This document shows, in pieces, positions 1 to 6,432 of a stretch of DNA of 7,810 bases; position 1 is the stretch's first letter, and every line of letters starts with the position of its first letter. Below the pieces are notes generated by a model that made no database searches, had not been told where the DNA came from, and saw nothing but the letters and a program-made list of their open reading frames with translations. The stretch is from an uncultured Eubacteriales bacterium. GTDB lineage: Bacteria; Bacillota; Clostridia; Christensenellales; Aristaeellaceae. The stretch spans positions 1 through 7,810 of the forward strand of contig CALVPU010000264.1 of the NCBI GenBank assembly GCA_944353735.1. The letters run 5' to 3'. A program made the translations under genes and the position numbers.

Positions 1-206
1 GCGTGTAGTGCGGGCGCGGCGCTCCGGATTGCACGTTTCCACCAGCAGCCGCGACCACGACGGCGTCGGGCACGCCATCGGGCGCTATCTCGGCGTGTAG
101 TGCGGGCGCGGCGCTCCGGATTGCACGTTTCCACCAGCAGCCGCGACCACGACGGCGTCGGGCACGCCATCGAGCGCTATCTCGGCGTGTAGTGCGGGCG
201 CGGCGC
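1..206. repeat. 92-bp tandem direct repeat, two full copies plus a 22-bp partial third
   Basis: Copy 1 is 1-92, copy 2 is 93-184 and a partial third copy is 185-206. I find one difference between the full copies (G at 81, A at 173). The unit length is not a multiple of three, so the copies lie in different frames and the array is not one continuous coding repeat. Read on the plus strand, each unit carries an open stretch ending ...GRYLGV or ...ERYLGV followed by TAG (98-100 and 190-192). This looks like the C-terminal end of a gene lying upstream of the window, with its stop duplicated. I do not recognise that protein. Further copies may lie left of position 1. Confidence 0.93.
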
Positions 207-297
207 CCTGCGCTGCCGCGATGCCGGCGTTTGCGCCGCCCCGCACGGCAGAAGGAATGCGCCGTGAATTGAATGCAAATAGCAAAAAGAATGCGCC
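207..297. other. Short intergenic stretch before the hydrolase, no gene
   Basis: After the repeat breaks off the sequence is GC-rich to about 250 and then AT-richer. The 14-nt string GAATGCGCCRTGAA occurs at 255-268 and again at 289-302, where it spans the hydrolase start codon. No convincing promoter is visible. Confidence 0.5.
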
Positions 298-1203
298 ATG
301 AAGTCAAATGCCAATAAAAATATGAAACGTTTCCCCCGCCGCGCCGCCGCGCTGCTGTCCGCTCTGCTGTCGCTGCTGCCGCTCGCCGCCGCGGAACCGT
401 CCGCGACAGGGGAAAGCGCGATCCATGCGGCGCGCTCCGCGGAAAGCTCGCTTTCCGTGGAGGCGGATCCCGCGGCACCGGTGGATTCCACTGCGCCGGC
501 GGATTCGGCTTCTCCTGACGGCGGCGCGCCGTGGTCAGAAGGCGCGGTCACCTGGACGAACCCAAATGGCGTGCCGGAAACGCTGCGCTACCTGCTCCGC
601 GCGCCCGCCGGCGCGGCAGAGGCAGAGGATCTGCCGCTGATCGTCTACCTGCACGGCGGCAGCGCCAAGGGCGACGACCTTTCGCTGCTGACCGAAGGCG
701 ACGGCTTTCCCCAGTACCTCGCCGACGGTCGGCTCGGAGACGTTCCCGCATACGTCGTCATGCCGCAGCTTTCGCAGCAGGCGCGCGGCTGGGCGGAGGC
801 CGCCGGCGCGCTGTCGGCGCTACTGGATCAGCTCTGTGCTGAACTTGCGATCGACCCGAACGCCATCTGCCTCACGGGCCACAGCATGGGCGGCACCGGC
901 TGCTGGGCCGTCGCCGCGGCGATGCCGGAGCGCTTCTGCTGCGCCGTGCCGCTCAGCGGCAGCATCCGCATCTCGCCGGAGAACATCGCCGCGCTGTCGT
1001 CGCTGCCGGTGTGGGCATTCGTGGGCGACGCGGACGACATCGTAGACCCGAGCGCATCCATCCGCTTCGTCGAGGCGCTGCACGCCGCCGGCGGCGACGC
1101 GCGCGTCACCGTGATCCCCGGCGCGGACCACTTCGCCGTCCCGCAGGCGTACCTGAACGCCGAGTGGGACATCGTCGGCTGGATGCTCGCGCAGGCGCAG
1201 TGA
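298..1203 (+). CDS. Secreted alpha/beta hydrolase (esterase/peptidase-like)
   Basis: A 301-residue exported serine hydrolase, probably cleaving an ester or peptide outside the cell; the substrate cannot be told. A signal peptide covers about residues 1-32 (basic KRFPRR, a Leu/Ala core, then LAAAEPS). An Ala/Ser/Pro/Glu-rich linker runs to about 80. The hydrolase fold then shows IVYLHGGS (115-122, oxyanion-hole HGG), the nucleophile elbow GHSMGG with Ser196, the acid loop FVGDADD (Asp246 the likely triad acid) and GADH with His278. The order and spacing match the dienelactone-hydrolase/polyhydroxybutyrate-depolymerase/prolyl-oligopeptidase-like superfamily. An in-frame stop at 280-282 fixes the upstream limit. 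ATG 298 has only a weak purine-rich site; ATG 322 (Met9) would give a more typical signal peptide. No membrane anchor or cell-wall sorting signal is seen. It appears to stand alone; the next gene has its own promoter. Confidence 0.88.
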   Translation: MKSNANKNMKRFPRRAAALLSALLSLLPLAAAEPSATGESAIHAARSAESSLSVEADPAAPVDSTAPADSASPDGGAPWSEGAVTWTNPNGVPETLRYLLRAPAGAAEAEDLPLIVYLHGGSAKGDDLSLLTEGDGFPQYLADGRLGDVPAYVVMPQLSQQARGWAEAAGALSALLDQLCAELAIDPNAICLTGHSMGGTGCWAVAAAMPERFCCAVPLSGSIRISPENIAALSSLPVWAFVGDADDIVDPSASIRFVEALHAAGGDARVTVIPGADHFAVPQAYLNAEWDIVGWMLAQAQ

Positions 1204-1230
1204 GGAAACGCCGATTTTATCTTTCAGCGC

Positions 1231-1259
1231 TTGACACCATTTCGCCAAGATGTTACGAT
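1231..1259 (+). promoter_or_regulatory. Sigma-A type promoter with extended -10, for the MATE gene
   Basis: A perfect -35 TTGACA (1231-1236), a 17-bp spacer and -10 TACGAT (1254-1259) with a TG one base upstream (1251-1252). Transcription would start near 1266, leaving a leader of about 120 nt before the transporter. Confidence 0.8.
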
Positions 1260-1265
1260 TGATTC

Positions 1266-1389
1266 ATGCCTTGCCCGCGCGTGCATCTTTTGCGCCGCGG
1301 CACAGCGAGCGGCACCGCCCGACAGGCGCGCCTTTGCCAGGGCGGGCCGCTTGCATGTCCCTCAGAGAGAATACAGAGGATTGAAGGGG
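1266..1389 (+). promoter_or_regulatory. GC-rich 5' leader of the MATE gene
   Basis: It lies between the inferred transcription start and the start codon. It holds a possible hairpin, CCGCCC (1315-1320) with GGGCGG (1340-1345), and inside the loop a 10-bp palindrome AGGCGCGCCT (1324-1333). I recognise no riboswitch class and see no terminator-like U run. The reading frame of the transporter is open through the leader, but most of it would lie upstream of the mapped-looking promoter start or lacks a membrane-protein character, so I take it as untranslated. Confidence 0.4.
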
Positions 1390-2814
1390 ATGGAACCAAT
1401 GGAAAACACGGCGCAAAACAAGATGGGCGTGATGCCCATCGGCAAGCTGGTGCTGAACATGTCGGTGCCGATGATGATCTCGATGCTGGTTCAGGCGCTG
1501 TACAACGTGGTCGACAGCGTGTTCGTCAGCATGGTCAGCCGCGAGGCGCTGTCGGCGGTGTCGTTCAGCTTTCCGGCGCAGAACCTGATGATCGGCCTGG
1601 CGACCGGCACGGCGGTCGGCGTCAACGCGCTGCTGTCCCGCGCGCTGGGCGCCGGCGACCGCGAGCGCGCCAACCGCGTCGCCGAACACGGCGTGTTCCT
1701 GTCGCTGATCGGCTACCTGCTGTTCCTGCTCTTCGGCCTGTTCGGCAGCCGCGCGTTCATGCTCTCGCAGACGCAGGTGCCGGAGATCGTCGAATACGGC
1801 GTGGACTACCTGACGGTCGTGTGCTGTTTCTCGTTCGGCCTCTACGGTCAGACGATCTTCGAGCGCCTGATGCAGGCGACGGGCCGCACGTTCTACACGA
1901 TGATCACGCAGGGCCTCGGCGCGATCATCAACATCATCCTCGACCCCATCTTCATTCTGCCGCAGGGCTACGAGCTGTTCGGGCTGTTCCGCCTGCCCAT
2001 CGGCTTTGACATGGGCACGAAGGGCGCCGCGATCGCCACCGTCATCGGTCAGATCGCCGCCTTCATCATCGCCTTTATCCTCAACGAGCGCAAGAATCCC
2101 GACATCCGCCTGAAGCTGCGCGAGTTCCGTCCCCAGCTGCACCTGATCGGCCGCATCTACGCCATCGGCTTCCCGTCGGTAATCATGATGGCGATCGGCT
2201 CGGTGATGACGTGGCTGATGAACATCATCCTCGTCACCTATACCGCGGGCAAGGAGACCGCCGCGACGGTGTTCGGCGTGTACTTCAAGCTCAACAGCTT
2301 CGTGTTCATGCCGGTGTTCGGCCTGAACAACGGCGTGATTCCGATCATGGCATACAACTACGGCGCGCAGAAGCGCAGCCGCATGACGCAGGCGATCCGC
2401 GTGTCGCTGTGCTACGCGAGCGCCTTCATGCTCATCGGCACGCTGCTGTTCATGTTCGTGCCGGACGTGCTGCTCGGCTTCTTCAACGCCGACGCGCAGA
2501 TGATCGCCATCGGCGAGCCGGCGCTGCGCATCATCGCCTCGACGTTCGTCGTCGCCGGCGTGTGCATCGTGCTCGGCTCGGTGTTTCAGGCGCTGGGCTA
2601 CTCGGTTTACTCGATGATCGTCTCGCTGGCGCGCCAGCTGATCGTGCTGGTGCCGGTGGCGTGGGTGCTGGCGCGCATCGGGCAGTCCATCGGCAACGAC
2701 AACCTCGTCTGGATCGCCTTCCCCGTCGCCGAGGTCGTCTCCGCGGCGGTCACGGCGGCGCTGTTCGTGCGCCTCAACCGCAACGTCATCAGCCAGATCC
2801 CCGACCGCAAGTGA
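1390..2814 (+). CDS. MATE-family multidrug efflux transporter
   Basis: A 474-residue inner-membrane antiporter of the MATE family, which exports cationic drugs and metabolites in exchange for Na+ or H+. The length fits the usual ~450 residues. Hydrophobic segments run through the whole protein in two halves. Family marks include the opening MPIGKLVLNMSVPMMISML, the first-half signature NALLSRALGAGDRERAN, LDPIFI after the fifth or sixth helix, and the second-half MAYNYGAQ. It is closest in character to the MepA/DinF-like transporters of Bacillota. ATG 1390 has AGAGGA (1375-1380) 9 nt upstream. ATG 1399 (MENTAQNK...) has AAGGGG (1384-1389) at a similar spacing and is a real alternative that removes three residues. 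It has its own promoter at 1231. Drug specificity cannot be read from the sequence, and no regulator gene is adjacent. Confidence 0.95.
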   Translation: MEPMENTAQNKMGVMPIGKLVLNMSVPMMISMLVQALYNVVDSVFVSMVSREALSAVSFSFPAQNLMIGLATGTAVGVNALLSRALGAGDRERANRVAEHGVFLSLIGYLLFLLFGLFGSRAFMLSQTQVPEIVEYGVDYLTVVCCFSFGLYGQTIFERLMQATGRTFYTMITQGLGAIINIILDPIFILPQGYELFGLFRLPIGFDMGTKGAAIATVIGQIAAFIIAFILNERKNPDIRLKLREFRPQLHLIGRIYAIGFPSVIMMAIGSVMTWLMNIILVTYTAGKETAATVFGVYFKLNSFVFMPVFGLNNGVIPIMAYNYGAQKRSRMTQAIRVSLCYASAFMLIGTLLFMFVPDVLLGFFNADAQMIAIGEPALRIIASTFVVAGVCIVLGSVFQALGYSVYSMIVSLARQLIVLVPVAWVLARIGQSIGNDNLVWIAFPVAEVVSAAVTAALFVRLNRNVISQIPDRK

Positions 2815-2884
2815 TCGCCGGCGTCCGGCACGGCAGTTTTCGCCGCTTTTCGACGCCTTGCGAGGATTTTACCCCGCGCAGGTC

Positions 2885-2913
2885 TTGATTTTTGGCGGGT
2901 TTCAGGGTATAAT
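2885..2913 (+). promoter_or_regulatory. Sigma-A promoter for ferredoxin
   Basis: -35 TTGATT (2885-2890), a 17-bp spacer and a perfect -10 TATAAT (2908-2913). The predicted start near 2920 gives a leader of about 25 nt. The region is AT-richer than its surroundings. Confidence 0.87.
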
Positions 2914-2944
2914 ATTGCCGAACATTGCATGGAGGTGTTTTATC

Positions 2945-3115
2945 ATGGCCTATGTGATCAGTGACGAGTGCATCGCTTGCGGTGCGTGTGCGGAAGAGTG
3001 CCCGGTCAACGCGATCAGCGAGGGCGACGGCAAGTACGTGATCGACGCGGATACCTGCATTTCCTGCGGCTCCTGCGCCGGCGTCTGCCCGGTCGGCGCG
3101 CCCGCCGAGGCGTAA
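2945..3115 (+). CDS. 2[4Fe-4S] ferredoxin, clostridial type
   Basis: A 56-residue soluble low-potential electron carrier, the usual partner of pyruvate:ferredoxin oxidoreductase, hydrogenase and Rnf-type enzymes in anaerobes. Two cluster motifs of the form CxxCxxCxxxCP are intact. Cys9, 12, 15 and 19 are followed by Pro20, and Cys38, 41, 44 and 48 by Pro49. The two halves show the expected internal duplication. The length matches the 55-56 residues of Clostridium ferredoxins. The start is set by GGAGGTG (2931-2937), 7 nt before ATG 2945; the frame is open further upstream, but that would include the promoter. A promoter directly upstream and a terminator directly downstream make it a single-gene transcript, probably strongly expressed. 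Which oxidoreductase it serves is not shown by its neighbours. Confidence 0.98.
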   Translation: MAYVISDECIACGACAEECPVNAISEGDGKYVIDADTCISCGSCAGVCPVGAPAEA

Positions 3116-3120
3116 TCATC

Positions 3121-3179
3121 CCGTCCAGCCGCCCGCTTCCCGAAGGGGAGGCGGGCTTCTTCGCGTAATTTCTGGACGG
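3121..3179. repeat. Inverted repeat enclosing the ferredoxin terminator
   Basis: CCGTCCAG (3121-3128) and CTGGACGG (3172-3179) are perfect 8-base complements. They flank the terminator hairpin, so the transcript could form two nested stems. The right arm ends 13 nt before the ribosome binding site of the next gene. Confidence 0.6.
3131..3162 (+). terminator. Intrinsic terminator after ferredoxin
   Basis: An 11-bp stem (3131-3141 with 3146-3156, one G-U pair) closed by a GAAG loop, followed by TTCTTC. The stem is very stable but the U tract is short and interrupted, so some read-through into the next gene is possible. I see no separate promoter for that gene. Confidence 0.8.
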
Positions 3180-3202
3180 CGCACAAAAGATCGGAGGATG
3201 CG

Positions 3203-4609
3203 ATGAACAGACGTTGGATGCGGCGGATGGCCCTGCTCGCGGCGCTGGCGGCGATCTTCCCCGCCGCCTTGGCGGAAGCGCCCGACAGCGCCTCCGCGTC
3301 GGAAATCGAGCGCGCGCTCTACGCCCTCGGCTACCACGACGACACGTTCGACGGCAGGCTCGACGCCCACACGCGCACGGCGATCCGCAGTTTCCAGACC
3401 GCCAACGACCTCGAGGTGACCGGCGAACCCGACGCCGCCACGCTCGAATGCCTGGAGAGCGGCGAAGCCGTCAGCTGCCGCGACTACCTGACCGCGTTCG
3501 CCGACGAGCGCGCCAACCTGCCGATTTTGCAGGCGGGCAGCTCCGGCGCGGTCGTTTCCGAGCTGCAGCGCCGGCTGCGCGATCTGGGCTACTTCTCCGG
3601 CGTCAGCGACGGCGTGTTCGGCGAAGCGACGCAGTCCGCGGTCAAGCGCTTTCAGCTGGCGCACGGCCTGCCCGAGACCGGCTCGGCGGACGGCGCGACG
3701 CAGCTGCGCCTGCGCGCCGGCGAGCCGCTGAGCTGGGAGGCGTTTTTGCAGTCCGCCGCCGCCGCGCCGGGCGATTCCGGCGCGCAGGTGCGCCGCCTGC
3801 AGCGGTTCCTCGAGCAGACCGGCGACTTCGACGGCTGCTGTTCCGGCAGCTACGGCGAGCACACGCAGCGCGCCGTGGCGCAGTTTCAGGCGCGCAACGG
3901 CCTCGAGGCGACCGGCACCGCCGATGCGGCGACCTGCGCGCTGCTCTATTCCGGCGAGGCCAAGTCGCTGCGCGCGCCGGGCGCGTTCGGTCCCGGCGAC
4001 AGCGACGACCTCGTCTCCGAGCTGCAGCGCCGGCTGTCCGTGCTGGGCTACTTCGAGCGCAGCATCACCGGCTTCTACGGCGCGACGACCGAGACCGCCG
4101 TGCGCCTGTTCCAGATGGCGAACGGTCTGCCCTCCACCGGCGAGGCGGATCCGGACACGCTGGAACGGCTGATCGCCGACGACGCCATCCCGCTCAGCGA
4201 GGCGCGCGCAACGCTCAGCGCTCAGGTATCCGCCCAGAACGGCACGGCGCTGCCGGTGGTCGGCAGCGTGGCGCAGGACGCGCGCGGGCGCTCCTTCAGC
4301 GCCGACGACGAGGACCTCTACCGCGGCTTCGCCTTCGTGCAATACGTCTGCGCCGCGGCGGGCATCCCGCTGGCATCGCCGCAGGAGGTCGTCTCACTGG
4401 CGTCCACGCCGCTGACCGATCCCGCGTCCGCGCCGCTGGGCGAGATCCTCGTCTGCCGCGGAGCGGACGGCGTGGTGACGATGGCGATCAGCGCCGGCGA
4501 CGCGCGCGCAATCTACGCCGTTCCGGAAAGCGGCTGGGTGCTCGAAAGCGAGCTCAGCGGCGTCGCCAGCGGCGAATGGTACATCTGGGATCTGGGGGCG
4601 GCGCAATGA
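3203..4609 (+). CDS. Secreted protein with four PG_binding_1 repeats and a degenerate C-terminal domain
   Basis: A 468-residue exported protein expected to bind peptidoglycan in the wall or spore cortex. A signal peptide spans about residues 1-24 (NRRWMRRM, Leu/Ala core, ALAEA). Four PG_binding_1-type modules follow at about 33-86, 109-173, 189-252 and 264-325. Each has the pattern LQ..L..LGY, D..FG..T..AV..FQ...GL..TG, D..T...L, and the modules are spaced 75-85 residues apart. The C-terminal part (about 370-468) contains GFAFVQYVCAAAGIPL and later AGDARAIYA. This resembles an NlpC/P60 fold in which the usual catalytic Cys and His positions are not conserved, so enzyme activity is doubtful. 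The start has GGAGG (3193-3197) 5 nt upstream. It overlaps the downstream methyltransferase gene by ATGA. Modules 2 and 4 share a 21-bp identical string at the DNA level (3557-3577, 4016-4036), which suggests module duplication. It could act with an unlinked amidase or as a spore-wall protein. Confidence 0.88.
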   Translation: MNRRWMRRMALLAALAAIFPAALAEAPDSASASEIERALYALGYHDDTFDGRLDAHTRTAIRSFQTANDLEVTGEPDAATLECLESGEAVSCRDYLTAFADERANLPILQAGSSGAVVSELQRRLRDLGYFSGVSDGVFGEATQSAVKRFQLAHGLPETGSADGATQLRLRAGEPLSWEAFLQSAAAAPGDSGAQVRRLQRFLEQTGDFDGCCSGSYGEHTQRAVAQFQARNGLEATGTADAATCALLYSGEAKSLRAPGAFGPGDSDDLVSELQRRLSVLGYFERSITGFYGATTETAVRLFQMANGLPSTGEADPDTLERLIADDAIPLSEARATLSAQVSAQNGTALPVVGSVAQDARGRSFSADDEDLYRGFAFVQYVCAAAGIPLASPQEVVSLASTPLTDPASAPLGEILVCRGADGVVTMAISAGDARAIYAVPESGWVLESELSGVASGEWYIWDLGAAQ

Positions 4610-5586
4610 CCGCCCCGCAGACGCCCCAACCGGCGGAGCGCGGCGATTTCCGTGCGCAGCCGCCCGAGCCGGCGGCATGCGGCGCTTCTGCCGAAAACCA
4701 GTCCGGACGGGTGGATTCTGCTCATACCGGCAACCTTCACCGTCCGCTGGCGGAGCGCGGCGGTTGCGCGGAAAACCATTTCCCGCCGGCGAAGGCTTCC
4801 CCGCCCTGCGGCTGCCCGGCGCAAGAGGACCGCGAACCGGCGGAGCGCTGGCTGCTGCCCGGAGAGCGGCTCGACGACCTGCAGGCCGGCGGCATGCGGC
4901 TGATCCAGCGCGCCGACGCCTTTCGCTTCGGCACCGACTCGGTGCTGCTGGCGGACTTCGCCGCGCCCAAGCCGCGCGAGCGGACGGTCGACCTCGGCTG
5001 CGGCACGGGCGCGATCGCCACGCTGATGGCGGCGCATTGCCCGGAACTCGAGGTCGACGCCGTGGAAATCCAGCCCGACGTCGCCGACATGGCGCGCCGC
5101 AGCACCCTGCTCAACGGACTGTCCGCGCGCGTGCGCGTGTACGCCATGGACCTGCGCGAGGCGTGGCGGACGCTCGGCGCGGAGCGGTATCGCGTGGCGG
5201 TGTGCAACCCGCCCTATGGACGCGCCGGCAGCGGGCTGCTCAGCCGCCGCGGCGGCGTGCGCGCGGCGCGCCACGAGGTCAGCCTCACGCCGGACGAGCT
5301 GGCGCTGGCGGCGTCGAAGCTGCTGTGCGCCGGCGGCAAGCTGTGCGTGATCTATCCGGCGTTTCGGGCGCTGGAGATGATGGACGCCATGCAGGCGCAC
5401 CGGCTGGCGCCCAAGCGCATCCGCACCGTGCACGGCGTCGCCGGACGCGCGCCGCGCTTCGTGCTGCTCGACGCAGTCAAGGACGGCGGACCGGGACTGC
5501 ACTGGCTGCCGCCGCTCGTGCTGCAGGCGCCCGACGGCGCGCCCACCGCGGAATGGCGGCGCATCTATCGCATGGACGGCGAATGA
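4606..5586 (+). CDS. trmN6: TrmN6/YabB-like tRNA (adenine-N6)-methyltransferase with long N-terminal extension
   Basis: A 326-residue SAM-dependent methyltransferase of the COG4123 family; the E. coli member methylates A37 of tRNA1(Val) at N6. The conserved part begins at ERLDDLQ (87-93) and continues with GMRLIQRADAFRFGTDSVLLADF. SAM motif I is VDLGCGTG (128-135), EIQPD (154-158) is an acidic motif, and CNPPYG contains the N6-adenine NPPY motif (201-204). From ERLDDL to the end it has about the same length as B. subtilis YabB as I remember it, and the ...RRIYRMDGE ending fits the family. The first ~86 residues are unlike the family: rich in Pro, Ala, Glu and Cys, with repeated AERG and AEN strings. 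ATG 4606 overlaps the preceding stop (ATGA) and has GGGGG 7 nt upstream. The next in-frame ATG (4894) would delete conserved residues. A GTG at 4711 is possible. The tRNA target is inferred from the family. The 3' end lies inside the repeat array. Confidence 0.9.
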   Translation: MTAPQTPQPAERGDFRAQPPEPAACGASAENQSGRVDSAHTGNLHRPLAERGGCAENHFPPAKASPPCGCPAQEDREPAERWLLPGERLDDLQAGGMRLIQRADAFRFGTDSVLLADFAAPKPRERTVDLGCGTGAIATLMAAHCPELEVDAVEIQPDVADMARRSTLLNGLSARVRVYAMDLREAWRTLGAERYRVAVCNPPYGRAGSGLLSRRGGVRAARHEVSLTPDELALAASKLLCAGGKLCVIYPAFRALEMMDAMQAHRLAPKRIRTVHGVAGRAPRFVLLDAVKDGGPGLHWLPPLVLQAPDGAPTAEWRRIYRMDGE

Positions 5587-6094
5587 CCAGCGGACGGGCG
5601 CAACCGTCCCGAGAGGGCCGGCGCATCTATCGCATGGACAGCAGCGCGCTGGTCCACAATCTATGCGGCGCATTTCTGGCGCACCTATCGCCTGCGGCGG
5701 CGAATGACCAGCGGACAGGCGCAACCGCCCCGAGAGGGCCGGCGTGTCTATCGCATGAACGGCAGCGCGCTGGTCCACAATCTCTGCGGCACATTTCTGG
5801 CGCACCTATCGCATGGACGGCGGCGATTGACCGTGCCGCGCTGGTCCACAATCTATGCGGCGCATTTCTGGCGCACCTATCGCCCGCGGTGGCGAATGAC
5901 CAGCGGACGGGCGCAACCGTCCCGAGAGGCCGGCGCATCTATCGCATGGACGACAGCGATTGACCGTGCCGCGCAGGTTCACAATCTGCACCCCGCATTT
6001 CTGGCACACCTATCGCATGGACGGCAGCGATTGACCGTGCCGCGCAGGTTCACAATCTGCACCCCGCATTTCTGGCGCACCTATCGCCTGCGAC
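5558..6094. repeat. Mosaic direct-repeat array: nine copies of a 20-bp motif with three kinds of filler
   Basis: The motif GGCGCAYCTATCGCATGGAC or a variant starts at 5558, 5620, 5678, 5741, 5799, 5870, 5932, 6003 and 6074, giving unit lengths of 62, 58, 63, 58, 71, 62, 71 and 71. Fillers are type A (begins GAATGACCAGCGG; units 1, 3, 6), type B (CGCGCTGGTCCACAATCT...; units 2, 4, 5) and type B' (CGCGCAGGTTCACAATCT...; units 7, 8). The order is A-B-A-B-B-A-B'-B'. Units 5, 7 and 8 carry 13 extra bases (about GATTGACCGTGCC) before the filler. Copies are very similar: units 1 and 6 differ by a single G, and units 7 and 8 by about two bases over 65. Lengths not divisible by three and shifting frames argue against a protein repeat. 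Type A filler has a hairpin, GGACGG with CCGTCC (5592-5597 with 5604-5609). The first unit is coding sequence of the methyltransferase. Confidence 0.93.
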
Positions 6095-6371
6095 AGAAAT
6101 TGACGGCGGCGCATGGTCGCAGCCGTCTTCTTTATCGCGCTTGCGGGCGTTTCCGTGGAATGCCGGGCGCTTTTCCCGCGCTTCTCGTCCGCAAGCGCGT
6201 CCGGACGGCGTCCGTCGCACGCCCTGCAAGTACTGCGCCGGACCGCGCTTTCCCGCGCGGCAATCCCGTTGCCCCGCCATTCCCCTGCAAAACACTGCCG
6301 GGCACCGCCCGCGCCCGCCATTCTCAAGGCCGTGCGGACACATGACATCCCACTCGCCTGCCGCCGCGCAC
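6095..6371. other. GC-rich stretch without a recognisable gene
   Basis: It lies between the array and the terminator. Open frames cross it on both strands, but none has a ribosome binding site or family-like sequence. I see no promoter, RNA gene or further copy of the array motif. Confidence 0.6.
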
Positions 6372-6412
6372 AAAAGCGGCTGCCGCAATCGCTTCGCGGC
6401 AGCCGCTTTTTT
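6372..6412. terminator. Strong bidirectional intrinsic terminator after uppP
   Basis: A perfect 15-bp stem pairs 6372-6386 with 6396-6410 around a 9-nt loop (AATCGCTTC). It is followed on the plus strand by T at 6407-6412. On the minus strand the stem ends in four T. It lies 20 bp past the stop codon of the minus-strand uppP and can also stop plus-strand transcripts coming through the repeat array. Confidence 0.95.
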
Positions 6413-6432
6413 CTGAAAACGCAGTCTCCGCG

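Noticed and set aside
2831..2857. Terminator for the MATE gene
   Set aside because: CGGC/GCCG with a CTTTT tail, or GGCGTC/GACGCC, are short stems without a proper U run. I would not call either.
3214..4605. Long in-frame extension upstream of the methyltransferase
   Set aside because: The frame is open by GC bias, but it is the Arg-rich shadow of the peptidoglycan-binding gene, whose own frame has a signal peptide, repeats and a ribosome binding site.
4513..5805. Long minus-strand open frame opposite the methyltransferase
   Set aside because: It is an antisense shadow in very GC-rich DNA, with composition dominated by Arg, Ala and His and no recognisable domain. The same holds for 3116-4342 and 1264-2142.
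5955..6055. TTGACC followed about 16 bp later by CAATCT in the longer array units, as a repeated promoter
   Set aside because: The -10 candidate matches TATAAT at only two positions, and no gene follows on that strand before the terminator.
5558..6094. CRISPR array
   Set aside because: Repeats are regularly spaced, but the segments between them are themselves repeated and vary in length by type (58, 62-63, 71). No cas gene is present.
5587..6345. Open frames crossing the repeat array on both strands, with recurring peptides
   Set aside because: Recurrence follows from the DNA repeat. Unit lengths shift the frame, there is no ribosome binding site, and the peptides resemble no protein family known to me.
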